From Fusibacter sp. 3D3 (lineage in GTDB: Bacteria > Bacillota > Clostridia > Peptostreptococcales > Acidaminobacteraceae), in the NCBI RefSeq assembly GCF_001748365.1, contig NZ_BDHH01000001.1, positions 367,843 to 431,842 of the forward strand: a stretch of DNA of 64,000 nucleotides, written 5' to 3'. Positions within the stretch are counted from its first letter, which is position 1, and the number at the start of each line of letters is the position of its first letter. Of this stretch, positions 44,782-53,636 are shown piece after piece. The notes beneath the pieces were generated by a model. The model was not told where the DNA came from. It was given only the letters and a program-made list of their open reading frames with translations, and searched no databases. A program made the position numbers and the translations under genes.

Positions 44782-44921
44782 CCTTGGGGAGATGTCCCCC
44801 ACTTCTCAAAGTGGGGGACATCTTCCTAATTCAGTGGGAGTCCAAACTCCCACTGAATACAATCCGATAGGATTGCAAGGGTTACGAAGGTAGCGAAGTG
44901 GACTGAGTATAAGCTTTGATT
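44782..44921. repeat. Tandem structured repeat, copy 2 (140 bases)
   Basis: This copy is nearly identical to copy 1, with a few substitutions and a one-base difference. Its first hairpin is perfect: GATGTCCCCCACTT and its complement form a 14-base-pair stem around CTCA. It ends 80 bases before the second parS. The three-hairpin layout resembles the ends of IS200/IS605-type elements or their guide-RNA regions, but no transposase is nearby. Confidence 0.85.
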
Positions 44922-45001
44922 ATTAGCTAAAGGGTTTAAATAAATATTCAATTCCATTACGTAGAACATTTCAAATAGAGATTATCCAATAAGAATTTCA
45001 A

Positions 45002-45017
45002 TGTTTCACGTGAAACT
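45002..45017. promoter_or_regulatory. parS site (one mismatch) overlapping the parB stop
   Basis: TGTTTCACGTGAAACT matches the parS consensus at 15 of 16 bases. Its last two bases are part of the parB stop codon complement. It lies 404 bases from the perfect parS, on the other side of the tandem repeats. Confidence 0.9.
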
Positions 45018-45900
45018 ATTTTTGATTTATTAATTCCAAAATTCTATTCAGATCATCAATGTTGTAAAAGTCTATCAGTATTTTTCCTCTTCCATTAGAT
45101 TCTTTAATAGTTACCTTTGTTCCAATCGAAACCGCTAACTCTTCTTCAATGTTGATGATTTCAGGTAATTTTTTATTGGGTTTATGTGTCCGTTGCAAAG
45201 GTTGTTTATTAAAAAAAAGATCATAATGCTTTACAAGTTCCTCAGTTTTTCTGACACTTAAACCTTCTTTAACGATATATTCATAAGCAATTCTACGCTT
45301 TTTATCCGTGTCAAGGGATAACAGTGAACGCCCATGTCCATTTGTAATCGTATTATCTGCTATTCCCAGTTGAATAAATTCTTCGAGTTTTAAAAGTCTA
45401 ATTGTATTCGTAATATAAGATCTACTCTTTCCAACAATTTTACTTAAACTCTCTTGTGTAATTTTAAATTCATCAATTAACTTGTGATAAGCAACAGCTT
45501 CCTCAATAGCATTTAAATCCTCACGTTGAATGTTCTCCACTAGAGATAATTGAGCAACCGTGAACTCATCAACATCCTTTATAATAGAAGGAATCTTTTT
45601 TAATCCAACCTCTTTACAAGCTCTCCACCGTCTTTCACCTGCAATGATTTCATAGTAGCTACCTTTCCTCTTAAGAACAATAGGTTGTAATAATCCCAAT
45701 TCCTTTATAGAATCGCCCAATGCTATAATTTTGGAATCGTCAAAATCTTTTCTGGGTTGATCTCTGTTAGGGATAATTAGATTTATATCAATTTGATCGA
45801 TCATCTCCCCATCTTCATTAATTTTTGATTTTTTCTCTACTGTAATATCGTTAGGTATTAAAGCGCCAAGCCCTCTCCCCAATCCACTCTTCTTATTCAT
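45016..45900 (-). CDS. parB: Chromosome partitioning protein ParB (Spo0J)
   Basis: ParB binds parS and, as a CTP-dependent clamp, spreads on DNA to guide origin segregation. The order is an N-terminal ParA-contacting segment (KKSGLGRGLGALIPND), the ParB/Srx CTP-binding domain with IIAGERRWRA and the LSLVENIQREDLNAIEEA motif, a helix-turn-helix (ITQESLSKIVGKSRSYITNTIRLLKL), and the dimerisation tail. The start at 45900 follows GAGGAGTCAAGAT and overlaps the parA stop by 8 bases; an ATG at 45921 is in frame but lacks a good ribosome site. Confidence 0.97.
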   Translation of the reverse strand: MNKKSGLGRGLGALIPNDITVEKKSKINEDGEMIDQIDINLIIPNRDQPRKDFDDSKIIALGDSIKELGLLQPIVLKRKGSYYEIIAGERRWRACKEVGLKKIPSIIKDVDEFTVAQLSLVENIQREDLNAIEEAVAYHKLIDEFKITQESLSKIVGKSRSYITNTIRLLKLEEFIQLGIADNTITNGHGRSLLSLDTDKKRRIAYEYIVKEGLSVRKTEELVKHYDLFFNKQPLQRTHKPNKKLPEIINIEEELAVSIGTKVTIKESNGRGKILIDFYNIDDLNRILELINQK

Positions 45901-46669
45901 ATCTTGACTCCTCAAGTTCAATAAACTCTACAGCTAAATCCATATAGGCCTCAGATCCTTTAGATTTAGAATCATAATGCATAATAGGCAAACCAAAACT
46001 AGGTGCCTCAGCCAATCTGATATTTCTCGGTATAATAGTAGAATAAACCAACGCCTTAAAATGCTTCTTTACTTCTTCAACAACTTGAATTGATAAATTT
46101 GTTCTACCATCAAACATACTTAAGAGAACACCCTGTATTTCAATTTCAGGATTAATACTCTGCTTTATCAAATTAAAAGTATTTAAAAGTTGACTAACAC
46201 CTTCAAGTGCATAATATTCACACTGAATAGGGATCACAACACTATCTACAGCTACAAGTGCATTTATCGTCAGCATCCCTAACGAAGGTGGGCAATCAAT
46301 AATAAGATAATCATAAGATTCTTTTACTTCACTCAAGCATCTCTTTAATAATGTTTCTCTATTATCAAGTTCAATAATCTCTATTTCAGCACCTGCTAGG
46401 TCCACACTTCCTGGCAAAATCGATAAATTATCAAATTTAGTTTGTACGATTGCTGATTTGATTGGAACATTATTAATCAGAACCTCATAAATGGAGTATT
46501 CCACATTATACTTATCTACACCCACACCACTCGTTAAGTTTCCTTGTGGGTCATTGTCAATGAGTAATACACTACGTCCTAATTGTGCAAGACCTGCTGC
46601 CAAATTTACAGCCGTTGTTGTTTTACCAACACCACCTTTTTGATTGAATATAGCAATCGATTTTCCCAT
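45893..46669 (-). CDS. parA: Chromosome partitioning ATPase ParA (Soj)
   Basis: This 258-residue deviant-Walker ATPase begins GKSIAIFNQKGGVGKTTTAVNLAAGLA, with the characteristic KGGVGKTT loop. It has DNDPQGNLTSG, YDYLIIDCPPSLGMLT and the C-terminal RLAEAPSFGLPI. It moves ParB-parS complexes and influences DnaA in Firmicutes. It starts behind its own -10 box and after the terminator of the mnmE-mnmG-rsmG unit. AGGAGGAATAC precedes the ATG. Confidence 0.97.
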   Translation of the reverse strand: MGKSIAIFNQKGGVGKTTTAVNLAAGLAQLGRSVLLIDNDPQGNLTSGVGVDKYNVEYSIYEVLINNVPIKSAIVQTKFDNLSILPGSVDLAGAEIEIIELDNRETLLKRCLSEVKESYDYLIIDCPPSLGMLTINALVAVDSVVIPIQCEYYALEGVSQLLNTFNLIKQSINPEIEIQGVLLSMFDGRTNLSIQVVEEVKKHFKALVYSTIIPRNIRLAEAPSFGLPIMHYDSKSKGSEAYMDLAVEFIELEESRYE

Positions 46670-46698
46670 GTATTCCTCCTATTTAAGATACTATATTC

Positions 46699-46704
46699 AT
46701 TATA
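46699..46704 (-). promoter_or_regulatory. -10 box of the parAB promoter
   Basis: TATAAT on the minus strand, about 30 bases before the parA start and directly after the rsmG terminator. The -35 region is a T-rich run without a clear TTGACA. Confidence 0.5.
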
Positions 46705-46717
46705 CTAAAAAAACATA

Positions 46718-46769
46718 AAATAAAAAAGAAATAAGAATCCAATATTCAAGATTGGGCTCTTATTTCTTT
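46718..46769 (-). terminator. Rho-independent terminator after rsmG
   Basis: AAAGAAATAAGA (46725-46736) pairs with TCTTATTTCTTT (46758-46769), with an inner CCAAT/ATTGG stem. The minus strand then runs into TTTTTTATTTTA. It separates the mnmE-mnmG-rsmG genes from parAB. Confidence 0.85.
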
Positions 46770-46832
46770 TAAAGCAAGCAATATAAATTTAAACTAAAAT
46801 TATTAATTGTCATATTTAAATCAATTCGTTAA

Positions 46833-47534
46833 TTAAAGGGGATTTTTTTTAGGCACGCCTGGTTTTCTAGGATATTTCTTTTCGATTTTACCTCTCTTTT
46901 GAATAATTAAAAGATCTCTTTCACCATAGCCATCTGGTAATATGACTTTTTGAACCTCTACTAATTCAGATTTCATACATTGAAATGCATTTTGTGCATC
47001 ATCTAATTCCGTTTTAGTTTTAATACTCTTATAGGCGATAAAATAACCATTTATTTTTACAAAGGGCATCACAAGTTCCAGCAGCAATCTAAGCTCTGCA
47101 ACCGCTCTCGAAACAGCTATATCATACCCTTCTCTGTATTGGCTATCCTGACCAAAATCCTCAGCTCTTCCATGGATAAAAGCGCAATGATCTAATTCAA
47201 GTACCTGTACCAATTGATTCAAAAAAGTAATTCTTTTATTCAATGAATCAAGTCCCGTTACTTTTATACTCGGTTCTAATATTTTAATGGGAATAGAAGG
47301 AAATCCAGCACCAATTCCAATATCAATAATAGTTTTATGAGCCACTTCAACCCCACTATTTTTAATGAGCATAGAGTCTAAAAAATGCTTGATAAATACA
47401 TCTTTGCGCTCTGTAATTGCAGTTAAATTATATTTCTCATTTTCATCTATTAAGAAAGAATAGTATTTTTCGAGTTTATCATACTGTGACATTGAAAGCG
47501 CTATATTCATAGATTCAAATAAATTATTCATCAT
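46833..47534 (-). CDS. rsmG: 16S rRNA (guanine527-N7)-methyltransferase
   Basis: RsmG (GidB) methylates G527 of 16S rRNA. The 233-residue protein has YNLTAITERKDVFIKHFLDSML, the SAM motif IDIGIGAGFPSIPIKI, GLDSLNKRITFLNQL, and AVSRAVAELRLLLELVMPFVK, all typical. Two ATGs are adjacent at the start, overlapping the mnmG stop, so translation is coupled. A basic tail (KKYPRKPGVPKKNPL) ends the protein, as in other RsmG. Confidence 0.97.
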   Translation of the reverse strand: MMNNLFESMNIALSMSQYDKLEKYYSFLIDENEKYNLTAITERKDVFIKHFLDSMLIKNSGVEVAHKTIIDIGIGAGFPSIPIKILEPSIKVTGLDSLNKRITFLNQLVQVLELDHCAFIHGRAEDFGQDSQYREGYDIAVSRAVAELRLLLELVMPFVKINGYFIAYKSIKTKTELDDAQNAFQCMKSELVEVQKVILPDGYGERDLLIIQKRGKIEKKYPRKPGVPKKNPL

Positions 47535-49417
47535 TTATTTTTTCTCCTCTGTTGCTCTAAATAGACAAGTAACACAGATATATCAGATGGCGATACACCC
47601 GATATTCTTGATGCTTGACCTATTGAATCAGGCTTTATTTTCATCAATTTTTGTCTCGCTTCTAATCTCAAACTCTCTATTTCATTATAATTAATATTAT
47701 AAGATAATTTTTTTTCTTCAAGTGCTTTAAATTTTTCAATTTGTTGCATTTGTTTTTTGATATAGCCTTCATATTTGACGGAAACTTCTATTTGTTTTAT
47801 AACATCTTTTGTCAGTTCATTGGGTCTCGTTTCATCAACAGCTATAAGATGCTTATAAAAAACTTCAGGTCTTCTTAAAATATCTATCAATTTAGTACCT
47901 TGTGTTACAGGACTGCTCTCAATAGACGCTAAAGCGTTGTTTAAAGACTCCATTTTTAAATTTACCGATTGAATGCGCATATATTCTTTATCAATCATCT
48001 CTAATTTCTTTTGAAATCTTAAATAGCGATCTTCTTTTACAAGTCCAATATCATAGCCTTTTTGCGTTAATCTCAAATCTGCATTATCTTGTCTTAAGAC
48101 CAATCTATACTCTGCCCTTGAAGTCATCATCCTATAGGGCTCATCAGTCCCCTTAGTGACAAGATCATCTATCAGTACACCAATATAAGCTTCTGATCTA
48201 TCCAGTATAAGCGGTTCTTCACCCTTGAACTTTAGCGCTGCATTAATGCCAGCAATTAACCCCTGCGCAGCAGCTTCTTCATAACCTGATGTCCCATTGA
48301 ATTGACCCGCTGAAAAAAGACCCTTCACGGATTTAAGCTCTAAAGAAAGATTTAACATCAATGGATTTATGCAATCATACTCAATTGCATATGCCGGTCT
48401 CATAATTTCACATTGCGCCATACCCGGTATAGATCTCATAAAAGCTAATTGCACATCCTCTGATAAACTTGTAGACATGCCCTGAACATACATCTCATTA
48501 GTATCTCTACCTTCAGGTTCTATAAAGAGCTGATGTCTCGGTTTATCTGTAAATCTCTGTAATTTAGTTTCAATAGATGGACAATATCTTGGGCCAGTAC
48601 CTTCAATGGCGCCAGTAAAAAGACCAGATTTATCCAAATTACTCAGTATAATCTCATGCGTCACATTATTTGTGTAGGTTAACCAACAAGGTAATTCATC
48701 AAGCCTTAATTCATCATTCATAAAAGAAAATAACTCATAGTCTTGATCACCCCATTGTACTTCCATTTTGTCAAAATTAAGAGACCTTTTATCCACACGA
48801 GCAGGTGTACCTGTTTTAAATCTTCTTAAGTCAAACTCATACTGATTTAAACTGTCCACTAATTCATAAGAACCTGAAAGTCCGTTTGGACCGCTTCGTA
48901 GTTCGGCATCACCTATAAAAATAGTACTTCCCAAATAAGTACCTGTAGAGAGTACCGCAACGTCACAAGTATATTTAGAACCTATGCTCGTAATAACGCC
49001 TTTGATCATATGATCTTCGATGATTAAAGAAGTCACTTCTGCCTGTTTCACATAGAGATTATTTGTGTTCTCAAGTACTTTTTTCATTTCAGTATGATAC
49101 TGATGTTTATCCGCTTGGGCACGTAGTGAATGAACAGCAGGTCCTTTAGAACTATTGAGCATCTTACTTTGAACGAAAGATTTATCAATATTAAGACCCA
49201 TTTCACCACCGAGTGCATCAATTTCTTTTACGAGATGTCCTTTCCCTGTGCCACCGATAGAAGGATTACAAGGCATCATCGCAATTGAATCTAAATTAAT
49301 CGATAAAATCAAAGTCTTAACACCCATCCGAGCACTTGCGAGCGCAGCTTCACATCCTGCATGTCCTGCACCAATCACTATACATTCAAAATATCCTGCA
49401 TCAAAAGTTCTAACCAT
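47531..49417 (-). CDS. mnmG: tRNA uridine-5-carboxymethylaminomethyl modification enzyme MnmG
   Basis: MnmG (GidA), with MnmE, modifies U34 of several tRNAs using FAD and NADH. The 628-residue protein has the FAD-binding N-terminus ECIVIGAGHAGCEAALASARMG, MPCNPSIGGTGKGHLVKEIDALGGEMG, the cysteine-containing FKTGTPARVD and GTGPRYCPSIETK regions, and a C-terminal helical domain that contacts MnmE. It starts 10 bases after the mnmE stop. Confidence 0.98.
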   Translation of the reverse strand: MVRTFDAGYFECIVIGAGHAGCEAALASARMGVKTLILSINLDSIAMMPCNPSIGGTGKGHLVKEIDALGGEMGLNIDKSFVQSKMLNSSKGPAVHSLRAQADKHQYHTEMKKVLENTNNLYVKQAEVTSLIIEDHMIKGVITSIGSKYTCDVAVLSTGTYLGSTIFIGDAELRSGPNGLSGSYELVDSLNQYEFDLRRFKTGTPARVDKRSLNFDKMEVQWGDQDYELFSFMNDELRLDELPCWLTYTNNVTHEIILSNLDKSGLFTGAIEGTGPRYCPSIETKLQRFTDKPRHQLFIEPEGRDTNEMYVQGMSTSLSEDVQLAFMRSIPGMAQCEIMRPAYAIEYDCINPLMLNLSLELKSVKGLFSAGQFNGTSGYEEAAAQGLIAGINAALKFKGEEPLILDRSEAYIGVLIDDLVTKGTDEPYRMMTSRAEYRLVLRQDNADLRLTQKGYDIGLVKEDRYLRFQKKLEMIDKEYMRIQSVNLKMESLNNALASIESSPVTQGTKLIDILRRPEVFYKHLIAVDETRPNELTKDVIKQIEVSVKYEGYIKKQMQQIEKFKALEEKKLSYNINYNEIESLRLEARQKLMKIKPDSIGQASRISGVSPSDISVLLVYLEQQRRKNK

Positions 49418-49427
49418 TTTGATTCCT

Positions 49428-50810
49428 CTACTTTCCTAAACAAAAATTACTAAAAATCGTGTTCATTAAATCTTCCTCAACACTTTCCCCAGTGACATGC
49501 CCTAAATTTAAAATTGCATTTTTGACATCAACTTCAATAAAATCATAAGGCATTCCAGAGCGTACCGCACTTAAGGCTTCTAAAATATTCTTTTCTGCAT
49601 CTTTGACCAGTTGAATATGCCGCGTATTGCTTATAATATCCGTATGATTCATATCCACTTCATTTCCAAATACCATGGTTTTGATTTCATTTTCTAAAGC
49701 TTCAATACCAAGATCGTTATGGACTGAAGCTTTTATAATCGCTTTATCCACCAACACCGCGTTAATATAGGCCATCTCTATTTTGCTTTCCAAATCCGTT
49801 TTATTGATAATCACAATGGCATGCTTGTTTTTTACAAGTTCCATGAGATCATGATCTTCCTTAGTCAACACTTCAGAAGCATCCAAAACAAAAATAATAA
49901 GGTCCGCTTCATTAAAATAATGCTTCGATTTTTGCACACCAATTTTTTCAACCACATCTTCTGTTTCTCTTATGCCAGCTGTATCAATCAATTTAATCGG
50001 TATACCCGAAATATTCATATATTCTTCAATAACATCTCTTGTGGTTCCTGGAATTTCAGTCACAATTGCCCTTGAATCCTTAAGTAAAGCATTCATCAAA
50101 CTCGATTTTCCAACATTAGGTTTTCCAACGATAACTGTTTTTAAACCTTCTCTTATAATTTTACCAGACTTTGATTTCTCAATAAGCACACTCAAATGCT
50201 CTTTTAAATCAGTAAGCGTAGATTCAATCTTAGAATACGTAATTTCTTCAATATCTTCTTCAGGATAATCTATAGAAACTTCAATTTCAGCCATTAAGGC
50301 AATCAAAATATCTCGATATTTCGTAATCTTTTCAGACAGATGTCCCTTGAGCTGATGCATTGCAATATCAAATCCAATTTCAGTTTTTGCGCTGATGAGA
50401 TCCATTACCGACTCAGCTTGTGCAAGATCAATTCTGCCGTTCAAAAAAGCACGTTTTGTAAATTCACCTTTATCAGCAATTCTTGCCCCTTTTGTTAAAA
50501 TTAATGCAAGAATTTCTCTAAGTGGCATCAGTCCCCCATGACAATTGATCTCAACGATATCTTCCATCGTATAAGAACCGCTTGAAGGTAATTTAACAAC
50601 CATCACTTCATCCATTATTTTTTCATCACTTACGATATGTCCATAATACATTTTTCTATTTTCTAAAATGCCACTAGAACTTCTAATAGGTTTAAAAATT
50701 TCAGATAATATTGGAAAGGCATCCGGACCACTTATACGCACAATACCAATAGCACCTTCTCCTATCGGTGTTGAAATAGCTGTAATTGTATCAAATAACA
50801 ATTTAATCAC
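49428..50810 (-). CDS. mnmE: tRNA modification GTPase MnmE
   Basis: This is the partner GTPase of MnmG. Its 460 residues include the N-terminal folate-binding domain (1-118, DTITAISTPIGEGAIGIVRISG), a helical domain, and an inserted G domain with GKPNVGKSS, the switch segment IPGTTRDVI, DTAGIRETED and NKTD. It ends in the conserved FCLGK with the C-terminal cysteine. The order mnmE-mnmG-rsmG is the usual origin-proximal one. Confidence 0.98.
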   Translation of the reverse strand: MIKLLFDTITAISTPIGEGAIGIVRISGPDAFPILSEIFKPIRSSSGILENRKMYYGHIVSDEKIMDEVMVVKLPSSGSYTMEDIVEINCHGGLMPLREILALILTKGARIADKGEFTKRAFLNGRIDLAQAESVMDLISAKTEIGFDIAMHQLKGHLSEKITKYRDILIALMAEIEVSIDYPEEDIEEITYSKIESTLTDLKEHLSVLIEKSKSGKIIREGLKTVIVGKPNVGKSSLMNALLKDSRAIVTEIPGTTRDVIEEYMNISGIPIKLIDTAGIRETEDVVEKIGVQKSKHYFNEADLIIFVLDASEVLTKEDHDLMELVKNKHAIVIINKTDLESKIEMAYINAVLVDKAIIKASVHNDLGIEALENEIKTMVFGNEVDMNHTDIISNTRHIQLVKDAEKNILEALSAVRSGMPYDFIEVDVKNAILNLGHVTGESVEEDLMNTIFSNFCLGK

Positions 50811-50833
50811 TCCTAAATTACAAATTAAAATAT

Positions 50834-50854
50834 AACCCAGTGGTTAACTGGGTT
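50834..50854 (-). terminator. Hairpin after jag, possible weak terminator
   Basis: AACCCAGT (50834-50841) and ACTGGGTT (50847-50854) pair around GGTTA. The minus strand continues ATATTTTAATTTG, only a weak T-tract, so read-through into mnmE is likely. Confidence 0.5.
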
Positions 50855-50860
50855 ATTGGA

Positions 50861-51496
50861 TTAGTTAGCTCTATTCTTTTTATAATCGTAATATATAACG
50901 ACTTTTCTAAAAGGCTCATCACCCTCCGATTTTGTACTGACAAAAGGATTGTTTTGAAGTGCCGAATGAATAATACGTCTTTCATAAGGATTCATTGGTT
51001 CTAAAATAACATTCTTTCTAGATTTTTTAACCTTAAAAGCAAGTTTTCCAGCTAAATTTTCAAGTGTCTCTTTTCGCTTCATTCTATAATTTTCTGTATC
51101 CAGTACAACTCTTACATATTCATCACGATTTTTATTGACCACTAAGCTGATAAGATATTGCAAAGAATCAAGTGTTTGACCTCTTTTTCCAATTAAAATG
51201 GCCATATCCTCACCAGCCATATTAATAGAAAGATTATCATCAAATAATTCAGCACTAATACTTGCTGAAATATTCATCTCTCTTAACAAACTCGCTAAAA
51301 ACGTCTGTGCTATATCAGCAGCATTGTGCTTTTTACTCACTTTAATTTTAGTTTCCTTAGCACCAAAACCTAAAAAGCCTTTAGAACCTTCTTCAATAAT
51401 TTCGTATTCAACTTCATCTCGGCTGGCATCAAGTTCAATTAATGCTAGTCTTAGTGCTTCTTCAACACTCTTACCATATTTTTCGACAAATTTCAT
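50861..51496 (-). CDS. jag: RNA-binding protein Jag/KhpB
   Basis: This 211-residue protein has a Jag-N domain (1-50, YGKSVEEALRLALIELDASRDEVEYEI), a KH-II-like region (about 75-150, with MAILIGKRGQTLDSLQYLISLVVN, the GxxG-type loop) and a C-terminal R3H domain (about 150-205, EPMNPYERRIIHSALQ). It binds RNA and affects cell-wall elongation and division in other Firmicutes. It starts 3 bases after the yidC stop. Confidence 0.95.
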   Translation of the reverse strand: MKFVEKYGKSVEEALRLALIELDASRDEVEYEIIEEGSKGFLGFGAKETKIKVSKKHNAADIAQTFLASLLREMNISASISAELFDDNLSINMAGEDMAILIGKRGQTLDSLQYLISLVVNKNRDEYVRVVLDTENYRMKRKETLENLAGKLAFKVKKSRKNVILEPMNPYERRIIHSALQNNPFVSTKSEGDEPFRKVVIYYDYKKNRAN

Positions 51497-51499
51497 GTA

Positions 51500-52216
51500 C
51501 TATGCATCCCCCTTAACTTGTCTATTCATAATATATTGTTGACCAATTTGGAATAAATTACCAATCGTCCAATATAAAATCAGACCAGCGGACAAATTTT
51601 TACCCCAAAATAGAATCATTACTGGGAAAATGGTTTGCATTACTTTCATTTGAGTATTTGCAGCACCATTTGCAGCAGGTGCAGTGCTCATTGTTGCCAT
51701 TTGAAAATAAGTTAATGCTGCCGAAGTTATAGGTAAAAGTCCTGGTAATGCAATTAACCAATCCGGACCATTTGGCACAATATTTCCAATTAAATCAGGC
51801 AACGCTAAATTTGGAACCCATAAAAATGCATCTTGTGTTGCACTGATCAGCAATTCTGGGTTTCCGGCAAAAACATACAACTCCGGTTGTCTTAAAGCAG
51901 TAAAAAGACCAATAATAACTGGAAACTGAATTAAGATCGGCAAACAACCACTTAATGGATTATAATTATGTTCTTTATAAAGTTCCATTGTAAGTTGTTG
52001 TATTTTTTCTTGATTGCCTTTGTATTTCTCTTGAATTTCTTTTATCTTAGGTTGAATTGCTGCCATTTCCTTCGAAGATTTTAACTGCTTGATCGTAAGT
52101 GGCAACAAAATCAATTTTGTTATCAATGTAAATATGATGATTGCAATACCATAATCTTGTACTAAATTAAAAATTAACCCCAATAAGTAACCAAAAATTT
52201 GCGCAAATATCGTCAA
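51500..52216 (-). CDS. yidC: Membrane protein insertase YidC/OxaA
   Basis: This 238-residue insertase has five membrane segments. The core has IFTLITKLILLPLTIKQLKSSKEMAAIQPKIKEIQEKYKG, including the conserved Arg/Lys-rich groove region, and NPLSGCLPILIQFPVIIGLFTALR. The long periplasmic domain of Gram-negative YidC is absent, as in Gram-positives. No lipobox cysteine is seen at the N-terminus. Confidence 0.96.
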   Translation of the reverse strand: MTIFAQIFGYLLGLIFNLVQDYGIAIIIFTLITKLILLPLTIKQLKSSKEMAAIQPKIKEIQEKYKGNQEKIQQLTMELYKEHNYNPLSGCLPILIQFPVIIGLFTALRQPELYVFAGNPELLISATQDAFLWVPNLALPDLIGNIVPNGPDWLIALPGLLPITSAALTYFQMATMSTAPAANGAANTQMKVMQTIFPVMILFWGKNLSAGLILYWTIGNLFQIGQQYIMNRQVKGDA

Positions 52217-52235
52217 TGAATTCTCCTCCTATTTA

Positions 52236-52454
52236 CTATTCTAATGGATCATACCCACCTGGATGAAAAGGATGACATTTTGAAATTCTTTTCACACTAA
52301 GGAAGCCACCCTTAATTGCCCCATATTTTTCTATTGCCTCAACTGAATATTGAGAACAAGTAGGAAGAAATCTACAATTACTACCTAATAGAGGGGATAT
52401 AAACTTTTGATATAATTTTATCATAAATATCATAACATATTTCATTTTAATCAC
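52236..52454 (-). CDS. yidD: Membrane protein insertion efficiency factor YidD
   Basis: This small 72-residue protein has an amphipathic N-terminus ([38 protein letters not shown]) and the conserved cysteines, ending in [13 protein letters not shown]. It helps YidC-dependent insertion. It overlaps the end of rnpA by 8 bases; an internal ATG (MKYVMIF) a few codons in could be the true start. Confidence 0.95.
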   Translation of the reverse strand: MIKMKYVMIFMIKLYQKFISPLLGSNCRFLPTCSQYSVEAIEKYGAIKGGFLSVKRISKCHPFHPGGYDPLE

Positions 52455-52779
52455 GCTTACTAATCATTTTATTTAATAAAAATTTCATAGATTTTTCAAT
52501 TTTAGCATAATCTGCATCATTTGATCTCACACGTGCTATAAAAACTATATCATAATTGCCATTACTCAGATAATTCAAACGAAACGCTTCTCTGATCAAT
52601 CTCTTTATTCTATTGCGTCTAACACTGTTCCCAACTTTTTTACTTACCGATAAACCTACACGTGTAAATCCGAGTTTGTTAGGTAGAATATACATCACCA
52701 AATACTTATCTGCAAAAGATTTTCCTCTTTTATATACCTTACTGAACTCTGAAGGTTTCTTCAAACTTTCATAAGTCAT
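52447..52779 (-). CDS. rnpA: Ribonuclease P protein component
   Basis: This 110-residue basic protein of RNase P helps mature the 5' ends of tRNAs. It contains the family motif [13 protein letters not shown], preceded by [14 protein letters not shown]. It lies between rpmH and yidD, in the order conserved across bacteria. Confidence 0.96.
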   Translation of the reverse strand: MTYESLKKPSEFSKVYKRGKSFADKYLVMYILPNKLGFTRVGLSVSKKVGNSVRRNRIKRLIREAFRLNYLSNGNYDIVFIARVRSNDADYAKIEKSMKFLLNKMISKRD

Positions 52780-52884
52780 AAGACCTCCAACTTAAATCCT
52801 ATAAACGAGCGACACTCGCTTTTCTAAACTAAAAGTGAAAATTACATTGCAAAAAAAGACCACTGACTGCGGTCTTTTCATCCA

Positions 52885-53019
52885 TTAAGCAGATAATTTT
52901 TTTCTACCTTTTCTTCTTCTTGATTTAAGAATATTTCTACCTGAGCTTGATTTCATTCTCTTTCTAAATCCATGCTCAACTTTTCTTTGTCTCTTCTTAG
53001 GTTGAAAAGTTTGCTTCAT
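52885..53019 (-). CDS. rpmH: 50S ribosomal protein L34
   Basis: A 44-residue frame on the minus strand begins [20 protein letters not shown], continues with [20 protein letters not shown] and ends KLSA. This is an unmistakable L34. An AGGAGGTGTCTGATA-type ribosome site precedes the ATG. It is the first gene left of the origin and is followed by rnpA. Confidence 0.98.
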   Translation of the reverse strand: MKQTFQPKKRQRKVEHGFRKRMKSSSGRNILKSRRRKGRKKLSA

Positions 53020-53243
53020 TATCAGACACCTCCTTAATTGTGAACAAATTATATATGTTAACAAATTTTCTACACAAGTCCGCTAAAATATTATAACTTG
53101 AAGGGCTTCACCTGTCAAGTTATAACATCAAGTAATTCATATTATACCGGATGAAACCGTTTTCTACTATATATAGTAATGCATGCTGAAGCAATAAACT
53201 TATGTGGTATATTCTAAAAAATGTTGTGGAGAAAAAAATAGAC

Positions 53244-53611
53244 TTATCCACAATATATTTTGCAAAATTATTTTTAGAATTCATCAAAAAGATATCCACA
53301 TGTTTAAAATCATAAATAAATTAATATTTTTTGTGGATAAGTTTGAAAAAAGCCTTAATCTTTGGTAAAATAATTTGTACTAACAATTTACCGTTTTCTT
53401 TGAGATGAAGTTGTGGATAAGTATGATATGTTGATTATTTATCGATTTTTTTTTGACTTTTTGCATATTCCACTGTTGATACTGTTGATAAACTAGGCTA
53501 TTTTCTGTTGATAAGTCTATTTTGATCGTATTTATCCACAATTTTATACATTAGAAATTCGTAATGCCACTTTTTAAACTATCAACAATATTAACATTTA
53601 TTTGTGGATAA
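53244..53611. other. oriC: Origin of replication, DnaA-box cluster upstream of dnaA
   Basis: DnaA boxes: TTATCCACA at 53244-53252 and 53532-53540; TGTGGATAA (reverse) at 53332-53340, 53412-53420 and 53603-53611. Weaker forms are ATATCCACA at 53292-53300 and TGTTGATAA at 53483-53491 and 53506-53514. The whole rpmH-dnaA gap (53020-53636) is AT-rich and has no gene. The strand switch of the gene blocks on either side supports the origin here. Confidence 0.9.
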
Positions 53612-53636
53612 CTATCAGCAATTAGGAGGATAACAC

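Noticed and set aside
44641-44921. Tandem repeats as a CRISPR array
   Set aside because: There are only two units of about 140 bases with no unique spacers between them, and no cas genes in the window.
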